64,000 nt of DNA from Cryptomeria japonica (GCF_030272615.1 NC_081411.1:42335140-42399139), one strand, 5' to 3'; shown: positions 13,130 through 23,509, counted from the stretch's first letter. Notes: generated by a model from the letters alone, not told the origin. Translations and numbers: made by a program.

Positions 13130-14248
13130 TGTTTGTGTGTGTTATGTTGGAAAATTAAGGTTTCACCTAATAATGTAGTAAAACCACTATTTTTTGTGTA
13201 CGGACCATTACCTTAGGGAAATATGGAATTTGATAGTTCTAGCCTTAATAGATCTAGATTTTGATTAGATTCTAAGGGTTTTAGGTGTGCCTATTCTTTC
13301 CCTTTAAATTGAATTGATTTAATTAATAATGCTAAAATTAAGTTACATGTCTGTAAATTGAAGTAATTATGCATAAATAGTGAGCTATGGTCATCAAACA
13401 GAGCCACATACCTAGATTTGAGCAATATATTACTGTTTAGATCTATTTCTAGAGGGTAGGCCTAAATTATTGGGGTTGTGGTGTTGATGCCCTAGTCCTC
13501 GAAACATTTCACCATCCAAAAGAGAAACTTTTTGTCTCTACAAATAATGTCGATCCCGAAAATTGCAACTTTGTACTTATTCCTCCACATAGTAGAGAAG
13601 GGAAAATGGTTTGGAATAGGGGTTTGCCTTAGGTCAAACCCCTGTTTTGGAATTATCCATGAAATATAATTGAAATATAAATGAAGTACTATAAGGGAAA
13701 TACTTCCCTTTTGAGAGAAAGGCTGAAAATGTCTAAAACAGGTTTCATGTAGATAGTCTTCATAAAACATTAAACATAATTGTCATCTCTAGTGCTTTAT
13801 TCTTGAATTTACTTCTACTCTAATGCTTGAAATAAGACTAATTGCTTGCTCACTTGAAATTTTTGGATCTCAAGGGTGGATTATGAATTTGAATTGATAA
13901 TCCTTGATCTCAAAATGAGAGGGCTAGACCTCCTTTTATACATGCTAGTCTAAAAAATAATATTTTTTTGATAAGAGATGACACAGGATCTAGGATCCCA
14001 CTCAAATCATGTTACCATTATTAAGCCCCAAAATGGGCCCTTTTGGAGAGGACCAAGATGATGGGCACCTTGGTCCTAAACGTCAGGATCACAAGATCTT
14101 GGGGAAAGAAATGCAGACCATGAAAATGTGAGCTTGATACATGGTGTGAGAAGAATCAGGGCTTCAATCAAGCTTTGGAGGATGAACACCAAAGTGAAGG
14201 CTCAAGTGAGGACAAAATTGTTAGTGAGTATAATTTAGGACGCACTCA
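13130..14248 (-). mobile_element. Inverted copy of the 8.4-kb LTR
   Basis: Read on the minus strand this segment starts TGAGTGCGTCCTAAATTATA at 14248 and follows the LTR at 8366-9530 for about 1.1 kb. Shared blocks include CACTTTGG-GTTCATCCTC, a TATA box (TATAAAAGGA, complement of 13931-13940), CAAGTGAGCAAGCAAT and GACCTAAGGCAAACCC. TATA-to-start distance is about 308 bp against 305 bp in the plus copy. A normal element has LTRs in the same direction, so this is a rearrangement product or the LTR of a second, oppositely inserted relative. Confidence 0.8.
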
Positions 14249-14495
14249 AATTTGTGCATTCAAATTTCTCTCCTTGGTGTTAGAAATGTATATTTGGTTG
14301 TTATTGATATCAAATCTTGTGATTGGGATAGGTCCGGAAATAGTAAGTCTATATGAAGGAGATGCATAATAGTGGAAGATAGATATGTATGTATGAAGAT
14401 GTAGAACCTTGAAGGAATACATGTAATAGAAGAATGGATAAGTATTCTTGGGGAAAGTGTTCTTGAAGCTGACTTGGTGCATATACCTACCGAGA

Positions 14496-14522
14496 TGTGT
14501 GTGTGTGTGTGTGTGTGTGTGT
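14496..14522. repeat. TG/GT microsatellite
   Basis: An uninterrupted dinucleotide run of about 13 TG units. It is likely to be length-polymorphic. Confidence 0.95.
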
Positions 14523-14832
14523 TATGGCTTGCTCGGTATGTTGAGAATGATGTTGTATGTGGTGGTAGTAGAGAGTGGTTGTGTTTTGTGTGTAAAGAAG
14601 AAATGAAGAATTGATGTGATAGTGGATGTATATGTAATTAGATCAGTCGGATTGCAAAAGAGTTGCAAAGATTCTTGACTGGATTAGTTGGAAGAAATTG
14701 TTCAAATATTTGATCTTATTAGGAACTGAGCCTATGCATATGTTTCTATCTCTTGGAAATGAGCCCTTTGAGAGTAAGTTGTTGTAATCTAGTCAATGAG
14801 CCCTTTGGATAGTGAGCCCTTTGGAAGTGAGC

Positions 14833-14870
14833 CTTGTAATCTCAAATAACTAGTTATTTGAGATTACAAG
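14833..14870. repeat. 38-bp perfect palindrome
   Basis: The 19-base arm CTTGTAATCTCAAATAACT (14833-14851) is followed immediately by its exact reverse complement, with no loop, centred on ACTAGT. Some repeated GAGCCC motifs precede it. Confidence 0.97.
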
Positions 14871-14933
14871 AATTAATGAATTTGGTAATCTAAAAGTAGA
14901 AGGAATGTGGGAAGATGGAACAAGAATTAATGA

Positions 14934-15667
14934 ATTTGAAGTCAAAGGCAAAATTCAATGAAAGCAATGCATTACTAGATAAATTGTTGACCATGTAGAA
15001 ATCTCATAAAGACAAAGAAAGATTAGGTTTTCATTCTGGCAAATGCTTAAAATAGAATAACAATGGCAAAGGCAAGGAAGAGAAGCTGTAAGCTAAAAAG
15101 AAACCTAAGGATACAAACAAGGTCCAAAATCAGGAACCTACTACGAGAAGATATATGCTAGTATGTCAAGCAAATGCTCAAAGGTACCCATCATTCAATG
15201 TTTATTGTTTTCATTGCAATAGTTTTGCACATAAGACTAAAGAATGTAGGTGCAAAATAAATCAGAATATTGAATGCTTTAACTATAAGAGTTTTGGACA
15301 TAAGGCTAATAGTTGCAGTAATCAAGTCATGAATAGAAGATACAGACCGTTTGTGAATGGAGTAAATGGATCACTTATGAAAATGATGAATAAACCCTTT
15401 CATGGTTATTGCCACATATGCTATGGTTTTGGTCACAAAGCCAATCAATGCAAATCTAGAACAACTACAATGAATTCAAGACAAAGGAATATCAAGTGTT
15501 ACAATTGCAACAAGTTTGGACACTTTGCTAATAGTTGTAGGAATGTGATTTCTCTAGAAAAGACAAATAAATCTAAGAAGAGGAATGTTATGGTATGGAG
15601 AAAGAAGGAAGCAATTGTGTCTGCTATACTAAAGTTTGGTACAGATGCTTCATTCTCTGAAAATTGA
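14934..15667 (+). pseudogene. Copia-like gag with four CCHC zinc knuckles
   Basis: This is the C-terminal half of a retrotransposon gag, which binds element RNA. An upstream charged helical part reads KFNESNALLDKLLTM and then HKDKERLGFHSGKCLK, interrupted by stops. From the ATG at 15155 the frame is open for 170 codons and holds four knuckles: residues 18-31 (CFHCNSFAHKTKEC), 41-54 (second Cys replaced by Tyr), 86-99 (CHICYGFGHKANQC) and 115-128 (CYNCNKFGHFANSC). Three fit CX2CX4HX4C exactly. The upstream style resembles Ty1/copia gag of plants. No protease, integrase or RT follows; the next coding remnant is the unknown ORF family at 15.99 kb. Confidence 0.75.
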
Positions 15668-15989
15668 TTTGGTAGCTTTAGCTTAGGAGGAGCTCCAAAG
15701 AATATCTATTTGTCCCCCCTCACGAAGGAGATACATGCTATGGCCTTGACATGTTGGTGTCGATATTATATAGTGTGCTTTGATAGATCGTGTATACAGA
15801 AGTATAGAATACAGATGATGACATCATTGTGGCATGACACTTTTTCGCAACAGAACCCTAGGCATATCAAACATGTTAAATATCTATTTTCGTGATCATT
15901 TTGACATTGTGTGTTGAAGAGTCAAAAGAGAGAGCAATTAAAGTGCATAAGAAGAATCTGAGCAAGGATAGCACAAAAGAGGTATTTTT

Positions 15990-17750
15990 ACATCCTTTCC
16001 TATGGAATCTAAGATGAGAGTAATGAGTGAATCCAGCTGTAGAGATATTTAGAAATTGGAAAAGGTACAATTAGATGAATTTGATCACAAGAAAATTAGG
16101 AATATTGAAAGTTTTTTCATAGATGAAGAATCTCAAAGAGTCAGAGAATTAGGGCACAAATGTTTGGGTATTTGGGGTGAGTTTATGTAGTTCACCAATG
16201 AGGTTTCAATCAAGTTCCATTTCAACTGTACTCAAGTTGTCGAACCTATTCCAACAAAGAGATCAGTAAAAAACAAAGATGTTGAAACCCTAATTAGCCT
16301 TATGGAAGATCAAGGGGCATTTCTAATTGATACAATCATTGACCAGGTGGTGAGGTATGTTACTTATGGTGTTTCTTAGAAGATTTATTTCTGAAACAGA
16401 GAAGGATTAACTTCTACTATAGATGTGTACATTGCACATCATATGGTAAAAGAAGGCAAAGATTTTGATTTGTGTGAATCATTACAGATGCAATTGACAG
16501 AGAATTTCACCATGACAATAGATGATGGATAACCTTTCTATTTTGGTTCCTTATTCATGTGCTTGATGCTTTATTTCTTACTATCTTTGTACCATTAAAG
16601 GAGAAAGTTGTATGGAAGTCAAATTCCCCTGTTGGAAAACAAATTTACAAGCATCTAGGTTGTTTAGCAGATAAAGATAAGGCATGTAAAAATCATCTCA
16701 AAAATCTTCAAAAGATGTGGTGTTCTAGTCCAACTCCTCATCTGGTAGAAGAAGTTTGAAGAGAAGAGATGCATTTTCCTCTCCAAAACTAAAGAAGATG
16801 AAGAAAAGTGAAGAGAAGAAAGAAATAGTTAATCTTGATGATCCAAAATCTCCTATAGAACCTAAGGAAAAGATGGCTATAGTTGAAAAACAATATGGTA
16901 TGGATGAAGATGACCCTTGCAAGACAAAAAATATTTTAAGTGTGCTTGAAGAAGAAGATGACATGACGAAAATTGGTGATATGTGGCTTTCTCATTCATC
17001 CTATGATTAGGATAAAATTGAAGAAGTCTTAGTTGTTTATATGCTTCAAAATAACATAACTTTAAATAATATTGTGGATATTTTACCAGATGCCCTGTTT
17101 GAATAGCTCGTAGATCATTTAAAGTAGTCACCTAAAGAAATTGTTAAAAAAGATGGAGCACAGGAAGCTATGGAGAAAAGGTGTGCCAATGCTTAGAAAA
17201 GATTATCAAAAAGCATAAAGGAAATGAAATAATGTGTTGAAGAAGTGGCCAGAGTGTATACGTATTGCCTCTAATGGCCTGTTGCTATTCAAAATTTTAG
17301 AGCTAAAATTGACTCCATTGAGTTCAAGTTGAACTCCCTTGGTAAAAAAAATTGATATTTTCAGTGATAAAGGTGGTGTATGAAGAAAAACGATAAATTA
17401 TTTATACATTGGGCTTATATTTATCCAAAGAAAGCAAGAAGATGTAGTAAATACTTTCTCGAAAGTAAAGGAGATAGTTGAAGCTAGATTAGAACATCTT
17501 TCTGATATCCTTGTTGAAGAAGAAAATTGTGAGCATAATCCTTCCTTATCAGATTCCTTAACTGATGCTATTGACTTGGTGGAGAACAATAGTTTGTGTG
17601 AAAACCTTAGAATGACTATGGATTCCTCGAAAACCTTTCTTCTAAAACTTAAAGAGATGTATAAGATAATTTTCCACGTGAAGCGCAATTGAAACAATTC
17701 TTTTTTGGGGAAGCATTTTTTTTGGTAAACTTTATTTGTTGTTACCATTT
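15990..17750 (+). pseudogene. Decayed copy of the long uncharacterised ORF family
   Basis: I do not recognise a named family. This plus-strand stretch matches the minus-strand pseudo-ORF at 60.2-63.6 kb over several blocks: MVKEGKDFDLCESL here against IVKKGMKIDLCEVLL there, then FYFGSLFMCLMLYF against KFGSMLVCMFFYF, then KEKVVWKSNSPVGKQIYKHL against GKVVWELHQPITHQINDYI. A Lys/Glu-rich hinge (16756-17010) and a helical C-terminal part follow in the same order. Multiple stops and at least two frame changes show it is dead. It ends about 10 bp before a polypurine tract similar to the one that follows the 60-kb copy, so it occupies the 3' end of a retroelement. Confidence 0.65.
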
Positions 17751-17761
17751 GTCCTTGATGT

Positions 17762-17774
17762 CAAAAGGGGAGAT
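17762..17774 (+). other. Polypurine tract candidate (+)
   Basis: The sequence GATGTCAAAAGGGGAGATA resembles the polypurine tract used to prime plus-strand DNA synthesis in SIRE-type copia elements. The minus-strand element at 59.85 kb has the same core, GTCAAAAGGGGAGAT. No LTR follows here; the sequence passes into an unrelated minus-strand pol within about 50 bp, so the element is truncated. Confidence 0.6.
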
Positions 17775-17829
17775 ACAGAGATTATGAAAGGGAGAGATGA
17801 GATAAAGCATAGAATAGGGAATAACTCAT

Positions 17830-18334
17830 CTAGGCTGATATCTTGAAGCTAATATACTTCTTGTGCCAATCTTGGTCCACCTGTTGCAATTGTCTATGTG
17901 AGCACTTGTCCTCGCCCTAGTTTCATAGGTTGTATCTCTATATCATACTCTTGGATAGTGGCGACCCACTTTTCTCATCTTTCACCAAGCTCATTCTACA
18001 TTAATAACGTCTTTAGCACTATGTCTGAGACAATGGTGTGCACGTTGCTTCTTAGAATGTAATGGCAAAATTTCTTAATTGCTTTTACTAGTGTGTACAC
18101 TTGTTTCTCTACATTGGAGTATCTCAATTCAGCATCTTTGAGTGGTGAAAACATGAATGCAATCAAGTGCTCATCTTTTTCTTCTTTCTTTTGAGTAAGG
18201 ATGGTCGCGCAAATGTGTTCTGATATAAATGAATACAAGAAAAATGGCTTTGTGTAGTCTAGACTTATGAGGATAGGAGCATTGGCAATTGCTTGTTTAA
18301 TCTCTTCAAATTCTCTCTTGGCTGGTGGAGTCAT
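17830..18334 (-). pseudogene. Ty3/gypsy RNase H (pol) remnant
   Basis: This is the RNase H that follows RT in Ty3/gypsy pol and degrades the RNA strand of the hybrid. The open part (17996-18334) starts with PAKREFEEIKQAIANAPIL, the connection region, then gives a domain with ISEHICATILTQKK, IAFMFSPLKDAELRYSNVEK and HYILRSNVHTIVSDIVLK. The usual catalytic Asp of the DAS motif is not evident (YSF here). After a stop the frame continues as EKWVATIQEYDIEIQPMKL, typical of the domain end. It is cut at about 17.83 kb, where the plus-strand element meets it, and no integrase follows. Confidence 0.8.
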
Positions 18335-18516
18335 TCCATCTTTATATCTTTCTTTAACATTTCATTTAATGGCCTGAATATCTTGGCAAATCTTGTTATG
18401 AACTTCTAAACAAAGTAGATATTCCCAAAAAATGACTTTAATTCCTTCTTGCTAGCAGGCATGCTTATCTTGGATATCACCTATATTCTGTCAGGATCAA
18501 TGGATGTACATTTCTC

Positions 18517-19060
18517 TTATATTACATGTCCAAGAAATTTGCCTTTTGTAACCCCAAACATACATTTCTTTGGATTAAGTGGAATTTCATATCTCCTACA
18601 CCTTTGAAATATCTTTCTGAGAACTGGCACGTGGTCTTCTCTTTTCTTAGAGAATACAATGAGGTCATCCATATAAATAATGATGCATTTTCCTACTAGG
18701 TCTTGAAATGCAATATCCATAGCCCTTTGAAATGTGGCTTCAATATTTATCAACCCGAAAGGCATTATTCGATATGCAAATGTGCCCCATTTGGTTGTAA
18801 AAGTTGTCTTTAATCTATCTTCCACTTCGACCATCACCTAATTATAGCCTGAATATCCATCAAGGAATGACATCATTTGAGATCCATTTATAATTTGAAA
18901 TACTTCATCAAGTGAAGGCAACAGGTAGTTGTCTTTTTTGAAGCTCTATTGAAATTGCGAAAATCTACTCATAAGTTGAATTTGCCATTTTTCTTTTGTA
19001 CTGGGACCAAATTGGCGACCCATGTGGAGTGTCTTACTGGAAAAATTATCATCGCAAATA
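18517..19060 (-). pseudogene. Ty3/gypsy reverse transcriptase remnant
   Basis: Reverse transcriptase copies element RNA into DNA. The minus strand gives nearly the whole domain: TWVANLVPVQKKNGKFNL, VDFRNFNRASKKDNYLLPSL, MMSFLDGYSGYN (first catalytic Asp), TFTTKWGTFAYRIMPFGL, ATFQRAMDIAFQDL and the active-site IIYMDDLIVFSKK. Two in-frame stops sit in the N-terminal half, one in place of the residue before VDFRN and one after SGYN, where Gln is usual. It lies downstream of a protease and an extra RNase H on the same strand. Without the stops it would look well preserved. Confidence 0.9.
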
Positions 19061-19255
19061 AAAGCATCTTGACTTCTTGATAAATTAATGGTTCCAACAA
19101 CGAATTCACTTGTCTTTGGTGTTATCTATAAGGTTTGCTCTCCAACTTGAGAGGGATAGTGTGAGTGATGATGAACGTGTCATAAGTTTTCAAGTCTCCT
19201 ATCCTCATGCAATTATATCAGAGAACTCTCTCATTCTCCATAGTATGTTTTCCTT

Positions 19256-20017
19256 TTATTTACGTGTGCAAACTTTACCTATATGTACATTTTTTAGTTC
19301 TTCATTAGTTTCTAGGTTTACTATTTTGCACATATCTCCTTGGATAGCCTGGTATTTAAGTGAATTCAAATTGTCTACATCAAAGATCCTTTCAAGTTGG
19401 ATCATTCCCTTAGGAATGGTGTTGGTCTTTAGATTCATGATCCCTTCTAGGTCAAACTCGGCTTCCTCGAGTTCTTCCTCATCAATTATCTACGTGAGGA
19501 ATATGTCTAAGTTTCTTAAGAAATCCAAGATATGCTTATCATCATCTAACACTTGGAAGTTGGTAATATTGTTTCGGATAGATGGTACCAATGTTAATTG
19601 AACTATGAACTTCTTCAACCCTTCCATGTTGAGAGGTTCTAATGAGCTTATAGCTTGAGCTAGTGAGTTTGCTACTTGATTTTTCAAGCAGTAAACATAT
19701 TTGATGTTGAAAGCCTTGAAGCTCTCTATCGGGTCCTAAACCCTATTGTGATAGTATCTCAACCTTTTATCATGGCATACATATTGCTTCCTTACCTACC
19801 TGATGACCATTCTAGAGTCTCCAAATACATGAAATGTTTTGATTCCTTTCTTGATAGCTAGAAGTAACCCATGAATCAAAGATTCATATTCTACTACATT
19901 GTTTGTAGATGAAAATTGCAATTTGTGGGTAGTGAGGTACGCTTTTCTTGATGGACTGATTAATTCAAAGTTGGTACTAGCTCCCTTCTTGGATTTAGAT
20001 CCATCGAACCTTAACAT
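19256..20017 (-). pseudogene. Second RNase H domain and linker, upstream of RT
   Basis: A second RNase H-like domain precedes the RT. It reads MLRFDGSKSKKGASTNFELI (first Asp), LQFSSTNNVVEYESLIHGL (Glu), IKTFHVFGDSRMVI (Asp), HDKRLRYYHNR and KNQVANSLAQA, where the fourth acidic residue is Asn. These match the second, archaeal-type RNase H of the plant Tat/Ogre clade. The frame runs on for over 250 codons with only a few TAG/TGA stops, through a linker with DMCKIVNLETNEELKNVHIG, the segment that normally sits just before RT. The order protease, RNase H, RT, RNase H therefore seems original rather than rearranged. Confidence 0.75.
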
Positions 20018-20179
20018 CCATGCTTGATTCTCTTCTTGTGGGTTCTGATGTTGAGTCTAATTGCTATTTGAGGTTTCTTCATGTTTTCTTGGTACGAAAT
20101 CTTCTTTTTTCTTGATTTCATTATTTGAAGAATTTATATTACTCTCGAGCCATTCAATCTTTTCATTTTTCAGTGCTTA

Positions 20180-20500
20180 TGGGATCTTCTTGTAAACCAA
20201 ATCCAAAGAAACCTTGCACATATCACATGTGAACTCTGAATGGAAGGCACTATGTACTCTACACCAATTTGGTAATAATAGATCTTCAATGCATGCCTTG
20301 TTTCTCAATTTTATTCATTGAATAACATTCTTGAGGATAAATTTCTTGAAATTTTCAAATGTGTCATTGTCATCATCGGAGGAAGAGTGACAATCATTCT
20401 CAATAATGGCTTTGGTTGAATTGGGTGCCCCTTGAGGGTCATCTTCTCTCCTTGGTCCTCGCAACATTAGCACTTCTCCAACTTTATGTGTCCCCATGTC
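20180..20500 (-). pseudogene. Polyprotein segment with a Cys/His motif
   Basis: Between protease and the first RNase H the minus strand encodes an acidic stretch (SSSDDDNDTFENFKKFI) followed by NKACIEDLLL and the compact motif WCRVHSAFHSEFTCDMC, which could bind zinc through its Cys and His residues. A related motif, WCRIHNTTHS-FTCSLC, occurs at about 23.85-23.91 kb after a comparable upstream segment. I cannot name the domain; it is a polyprotein spacer shared by two remnants here. Confidence 0.55.
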
Positions 20501-20599
20501 TACTTCTAAAAAGAGTATCTCATTGTTCTCTCCATATTTGTTATCATTGACTTCAACCTTGGTGTACTATCAATCTTTATCTAGTTAGGAAGTCCTTTC

Positions 20600-20910
20600 C
20601 ATGGCAACCACATGTGTGAGAAGTCTATCGCCACATATCCATTTAGGCTTCAGGGCCAATCTCTACTCAAAAGCATGTTGTTTACATCTGGTATGTCTAC
20701 TATTAAAATATCAATGAAATTTTGGATCCTTGGATCGACTACTAGTTGCATGTGTATGTTTTTTAATTCCCCTATGATTGGGACTTTTATTTTGTCAAGA
20801 TGAGTAACTTTCTTGTTTGTGGAAATAGGAGTGAGATCTAGTCTTCTACATACTGTAAGAGGCATGATGTTGCTAGATGCACATGAGTCCACCAAACAAT
20901 TGTGTAACAT
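20600..20910 (-). pseudogene. Ty3/gypsy protease remnant (DSC variant)
   Basis: The frame encodes an aspartic protease domain: LVDSCASSNIMPLTVCRRL, then VTHLDKIKVPIIGELKNIHM, then FIDILIVDIPDVNNMLLSRD. This matches plant gypsy proteases, whose active site is DSGASSN-MP and which end in LL-RDW. The catalytic triplet is DSC, a Gly-to-Cys change expected to abolish activity. It lies upstream of the extra RNase H and RT on the same strand and belongs to the same element. Confidence 0.85.
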
Positions 20911-20999
20911 CTTGCCAAATATTCTGACTGATAAAATGAATGGGTTTGGTTCATCCCTTCCTTGGTAGAAAACAACTGGTTTGTCCTCTTGGAATCTTG

Positions 21000-22157
21000 G
21001 CTTTTCTTTAGGTTTTGTTAGCAGTGGCGACCCACTTGCAATGGCTTTTGAGCTCTCTTTCTTATTGCATCTTGATTCGCAACAACTTCTTTATTTGAAA
21101 TAGGTTTGTTAATTTTCACTCCGATATCTTTCTCGTAGCACTTGTAGTTATGGCAGGCAAGCTCTGGCTTTCAAGGACACATTCCTTCTGTTAGTAAACA
21201 GATTTGTCACTTCAAAATATTCTACTATGTGCCCAATGGAAGAGTGAAAAAAAGTTCCCATCAGTTGGATAGACCGTTCTGCGAAACACGATCTTCCTCT
21301 GCGTTTGAGAGGGGCAGCTCCCTTGTATGATAGGGGCATTTGTATTTTCACGAATAATTAACCTTGAAAAGGAAAATGAACAATAACTATGAATGGATTT
21401 GGAGGAAATCTTCACAACAAACATACAATTGCCACTTAGACTCCATCGACTTTTAAACTTGTCACTATCAACTCTAGACTACACATGAGAAGAGAGTGAT
21501 ACAAAACATTAAGTTTGCATAACGCCTATCTATTTCAGAGATACCAAAGAAACTTATAATGTTATATGACCATTGTCTTCATGAAATTGGGAAAGTGATT
21601 TGCATGCTTTCTATTGCAATATCACACAATAATTACATAGCATCGAGCAAATGAACACTTAACAATCATGGAAGCACTCCCAATCTGCCTTGTATTCAAA
21701 AAAGATGAAATTATACAATTCAAAATTTCTAGTTGTCCCAAACTCACAAAAATCCAAAAAGTTCTTCTTCCATCTATCTTTCTAATATTTATAGCCTATC
21801 AAAATAACTACCTCATAACCAACTTTGATTTTGAGTTAAAAACTAACTCATTTCTACGCGAATTACAATGAGTTAATAACTAGCATATTTATGCGCAGAA
21901 AAAGTCAACCTATTAACCTTGACTCTATGAGATAGAAAATCACAACTTATACAATGAAACCAAAAATAAACTCAAGACTAACCAAGCAACACATAACAAA
22001 AGAGAATATACAAAGATATGAACATGGTGTTACTTTTTGATATCACGAAAAAGCATGCTAGCTGATTGTTTGTGTCTGTTGAATTGGTGTTTCAACCTTG
22101 AATGGCTTGTATGCTTTGAGCGCGTCTACCATGAACTTGTACCTGGGAATGATCATA
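21000..22157 (-). other. Spacer with possible LTR and TATA box (-)
   Basis: No coding motif is visible between the protease and the helical ORF at 22.2 kb. On the minus strand a TATA-like GGCTATAAATATTAG lies at about 21.79 kb, which fits an LTR promoter downstream of the 22.2-kb ORF. LTR ends were not resolved. Confidence 0.35.
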
Positions 22158-22985
22158 TTATCCATTTTTAGTTTGGTAGTTGTTTGGCCATCCTGAATTA
22201 ACCAAATCCTGATAATATGAGGGCATGTCACAAGCATCTAAGGCAACTGAAACAACACTGAGCCTCTTCATTCTATTTGCATCTGACACCTGTACATCTG
22301 CTAATTCAATATTAATTTTGTCTTGAAACTTGCTTAAGAGCAGTTGACTGTCCATTCGCTGAAATTGCTCTTTTACCGATACATCACCAATGATATTCAT
22401 TGTATCTTCTATTATCTTCATCTTTGTTTGTTCACAAGCTATCAAGAGTTTTTGATACTCATCCAAGCATTGTCTGATATTCTCCAATTTCCAACTTATG
22501 CTCTTGCACCATGTATTGGATTGATTTTCTTCTTTATGAGAGAAGATCTTTTCAGCAATGAGTACATTCATATCTGTTTTTGCTATCCTTTGGAATTCTT
22601 TCAAAGTATCCTACCAAGACATTTCTTGTTCTTTGGCATTCTTCAATTCCGTTGCAATTTCTTGTTCCTGTGCATCCAGCTTTATGTGAACATCTTTGGC
22701 CTTCTCAATGAAGTCTTGTGTTTCCGACTTCATTTGATTAATCCACTCTTCTAACATCCTACTCCATTTCATGCATTTGTGTATATCTTCCATCACCTTC
22801 TTCTCAATAATTCCTCCAGTGTGCGCTAATGTTGAAGTTGAGGCTGACTCCAATTGTCTATCTGAAGAATCCACAATAGATTTGATTTAGGATGAAAGAA
22901 CATGAATTTGTTGCTTTAGTTTATTCTTTGTTTCCTTATCCTTTTTTGCTTTGTCAGCAAGAATATCATATGTTGTCCTTGGCCA
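22158..22985 (-). pseudogene. C-terminal helical domain related to the 32.5-kb ORF
   Basis: About 275 codons on the minus strand form one frame with two stops (one TAA near 22.89 kb, one TAG at 22611-22613). The product is rich in Lys, Glu and Gln and predicted by eye to be helical or coiled-coil. It follows the last third of the 1,079-aa ORF in order: ADKAKKDKETKNKLKQQI against DKFREEVEKNRKLEKEV, HKCMKWSRMLEEWINQM against RTCSWMDRSHTVAIEFVTRM, LIAEKIF against LAQEKIL, and LSKFQDKINIELADVQVSD against LQEFEDRIKIIFRKDADVTD. The N-terminal two thirds are missing. Function unknown; it precedes a probable LTR promoter. Confidence 0.6.
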
Positions 22986-23059
22986 AGGTGTTGAGGGGCA
23001 AATCAATTGAACTCCATCTCATCTAAGGGATCTAACTACTACCAAACCTAACTAAAGCC

Positions 23060-23125
23060 TAAAACTAAAGAAAAAAGAGGGGGTCCCTATTTGTGATGGG
23101 CACAATGTGTGAAATTGTCACAACA
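23060..23125 (-). mobile_element. LTR-like 5' end (-)
   Basis: Read on the minus strand from 23125, the sequence TGTTGTGACAATTTCACACA followed by a block ending GGGACCCCCTCTTTTTT is nearly the same as the plus-strand start at 29191. A more distant version begins at 28128 on the minus strand. I read it as a shared LTR start. The rest of this LTR was not delimited. Confidence 0.5.
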
Positions 23126-23127
23126 AG

Positions 23128-23335
23128 GTCTTGATGTTGCAATGGATAGACTCAGTGAATGATGTGATTTTGTTGGTATCACAAAGGAACTTACGCTTAG
23201 CTAGAATTGGAATACTAAACTGATTCAAACTTTAAATAAAAGGCAAAAGGGATAAGGGTTTGAGAATTCTAATCTAAGACCTATAAACAATGATGACAAT
23301 GGATAGTGCTTAGATAGACAAATGCCTAAAATTTC
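23128..23335 (-). repeat. 210-bp direct repeat, copy 1
   Basis: This segment and 24605-24815 are direct repeats, recognisable by AATGGATAGACTCAGTGAAT, AAAGGAACTTAC, AATACTAAACT, GATAAGGGTT and AATGGATAGTGCTTAGATAG in the same order. Copy 1 abuts the LTR-like start at 23125. The two copies bracket the gag remnant at 23.64-24.26 kb. Confidence 0.8.
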
Positions 23336-23432
23336 CTACATTGTAATCATATTTGGAGGAGCAACTTCATGAATTATGCTTACATTTGTATCTAGTGAAT
23401 CAACATCATGATATAATGAAAGCTCCTATCCA

Positions 23433-23509
23433 ATATCTAGCATCGAATTGTTGATTGATGCTCCTCTTTTGATATCTAGCATCGAATTGTTGATTGATAC
23501 TCCTCTTCA
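23433..23509 (-). repeat. 39-bp tandem duplication in the gag remnant
   Basis: The block ATATCTAGCATCGAATTGTT, continuing for a few bases beyond, starts at 23433 and again at 23472. On the minus strand the 39 bp equal 13 codons, giving RSINQQFDARY twice in one frame, so the duplication would not have shifted the frame. Confidence 0.9.

Larger units (their letters stand above)
14250..14880 (+). mobile_element. LTR-like segment with GAGCCC repeats and a palindrome
   Basis: Between the inverted LTR and the zinc-knuckle gag, the sequence carries repeated short blocks, such as GTGAGCCCTTTGGA and close variants at about 14.76, 14.79 and 14.81 kb. It ends in a 38-bp perfect palindrome. Its position suggests the 5' LTR or leader of the element whose gag follows, but no LTR partner or clear TG...CA boundary was found. 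Confidence 0.35.

Noticed and set aside
18517-19060. Endogenous pararetrovirus RT
   Set aside because: The neighbours (retropepsin, two RNase H domains) and the YMDD context match Ty3/gypsy. No movement protein or coat protein was seen.
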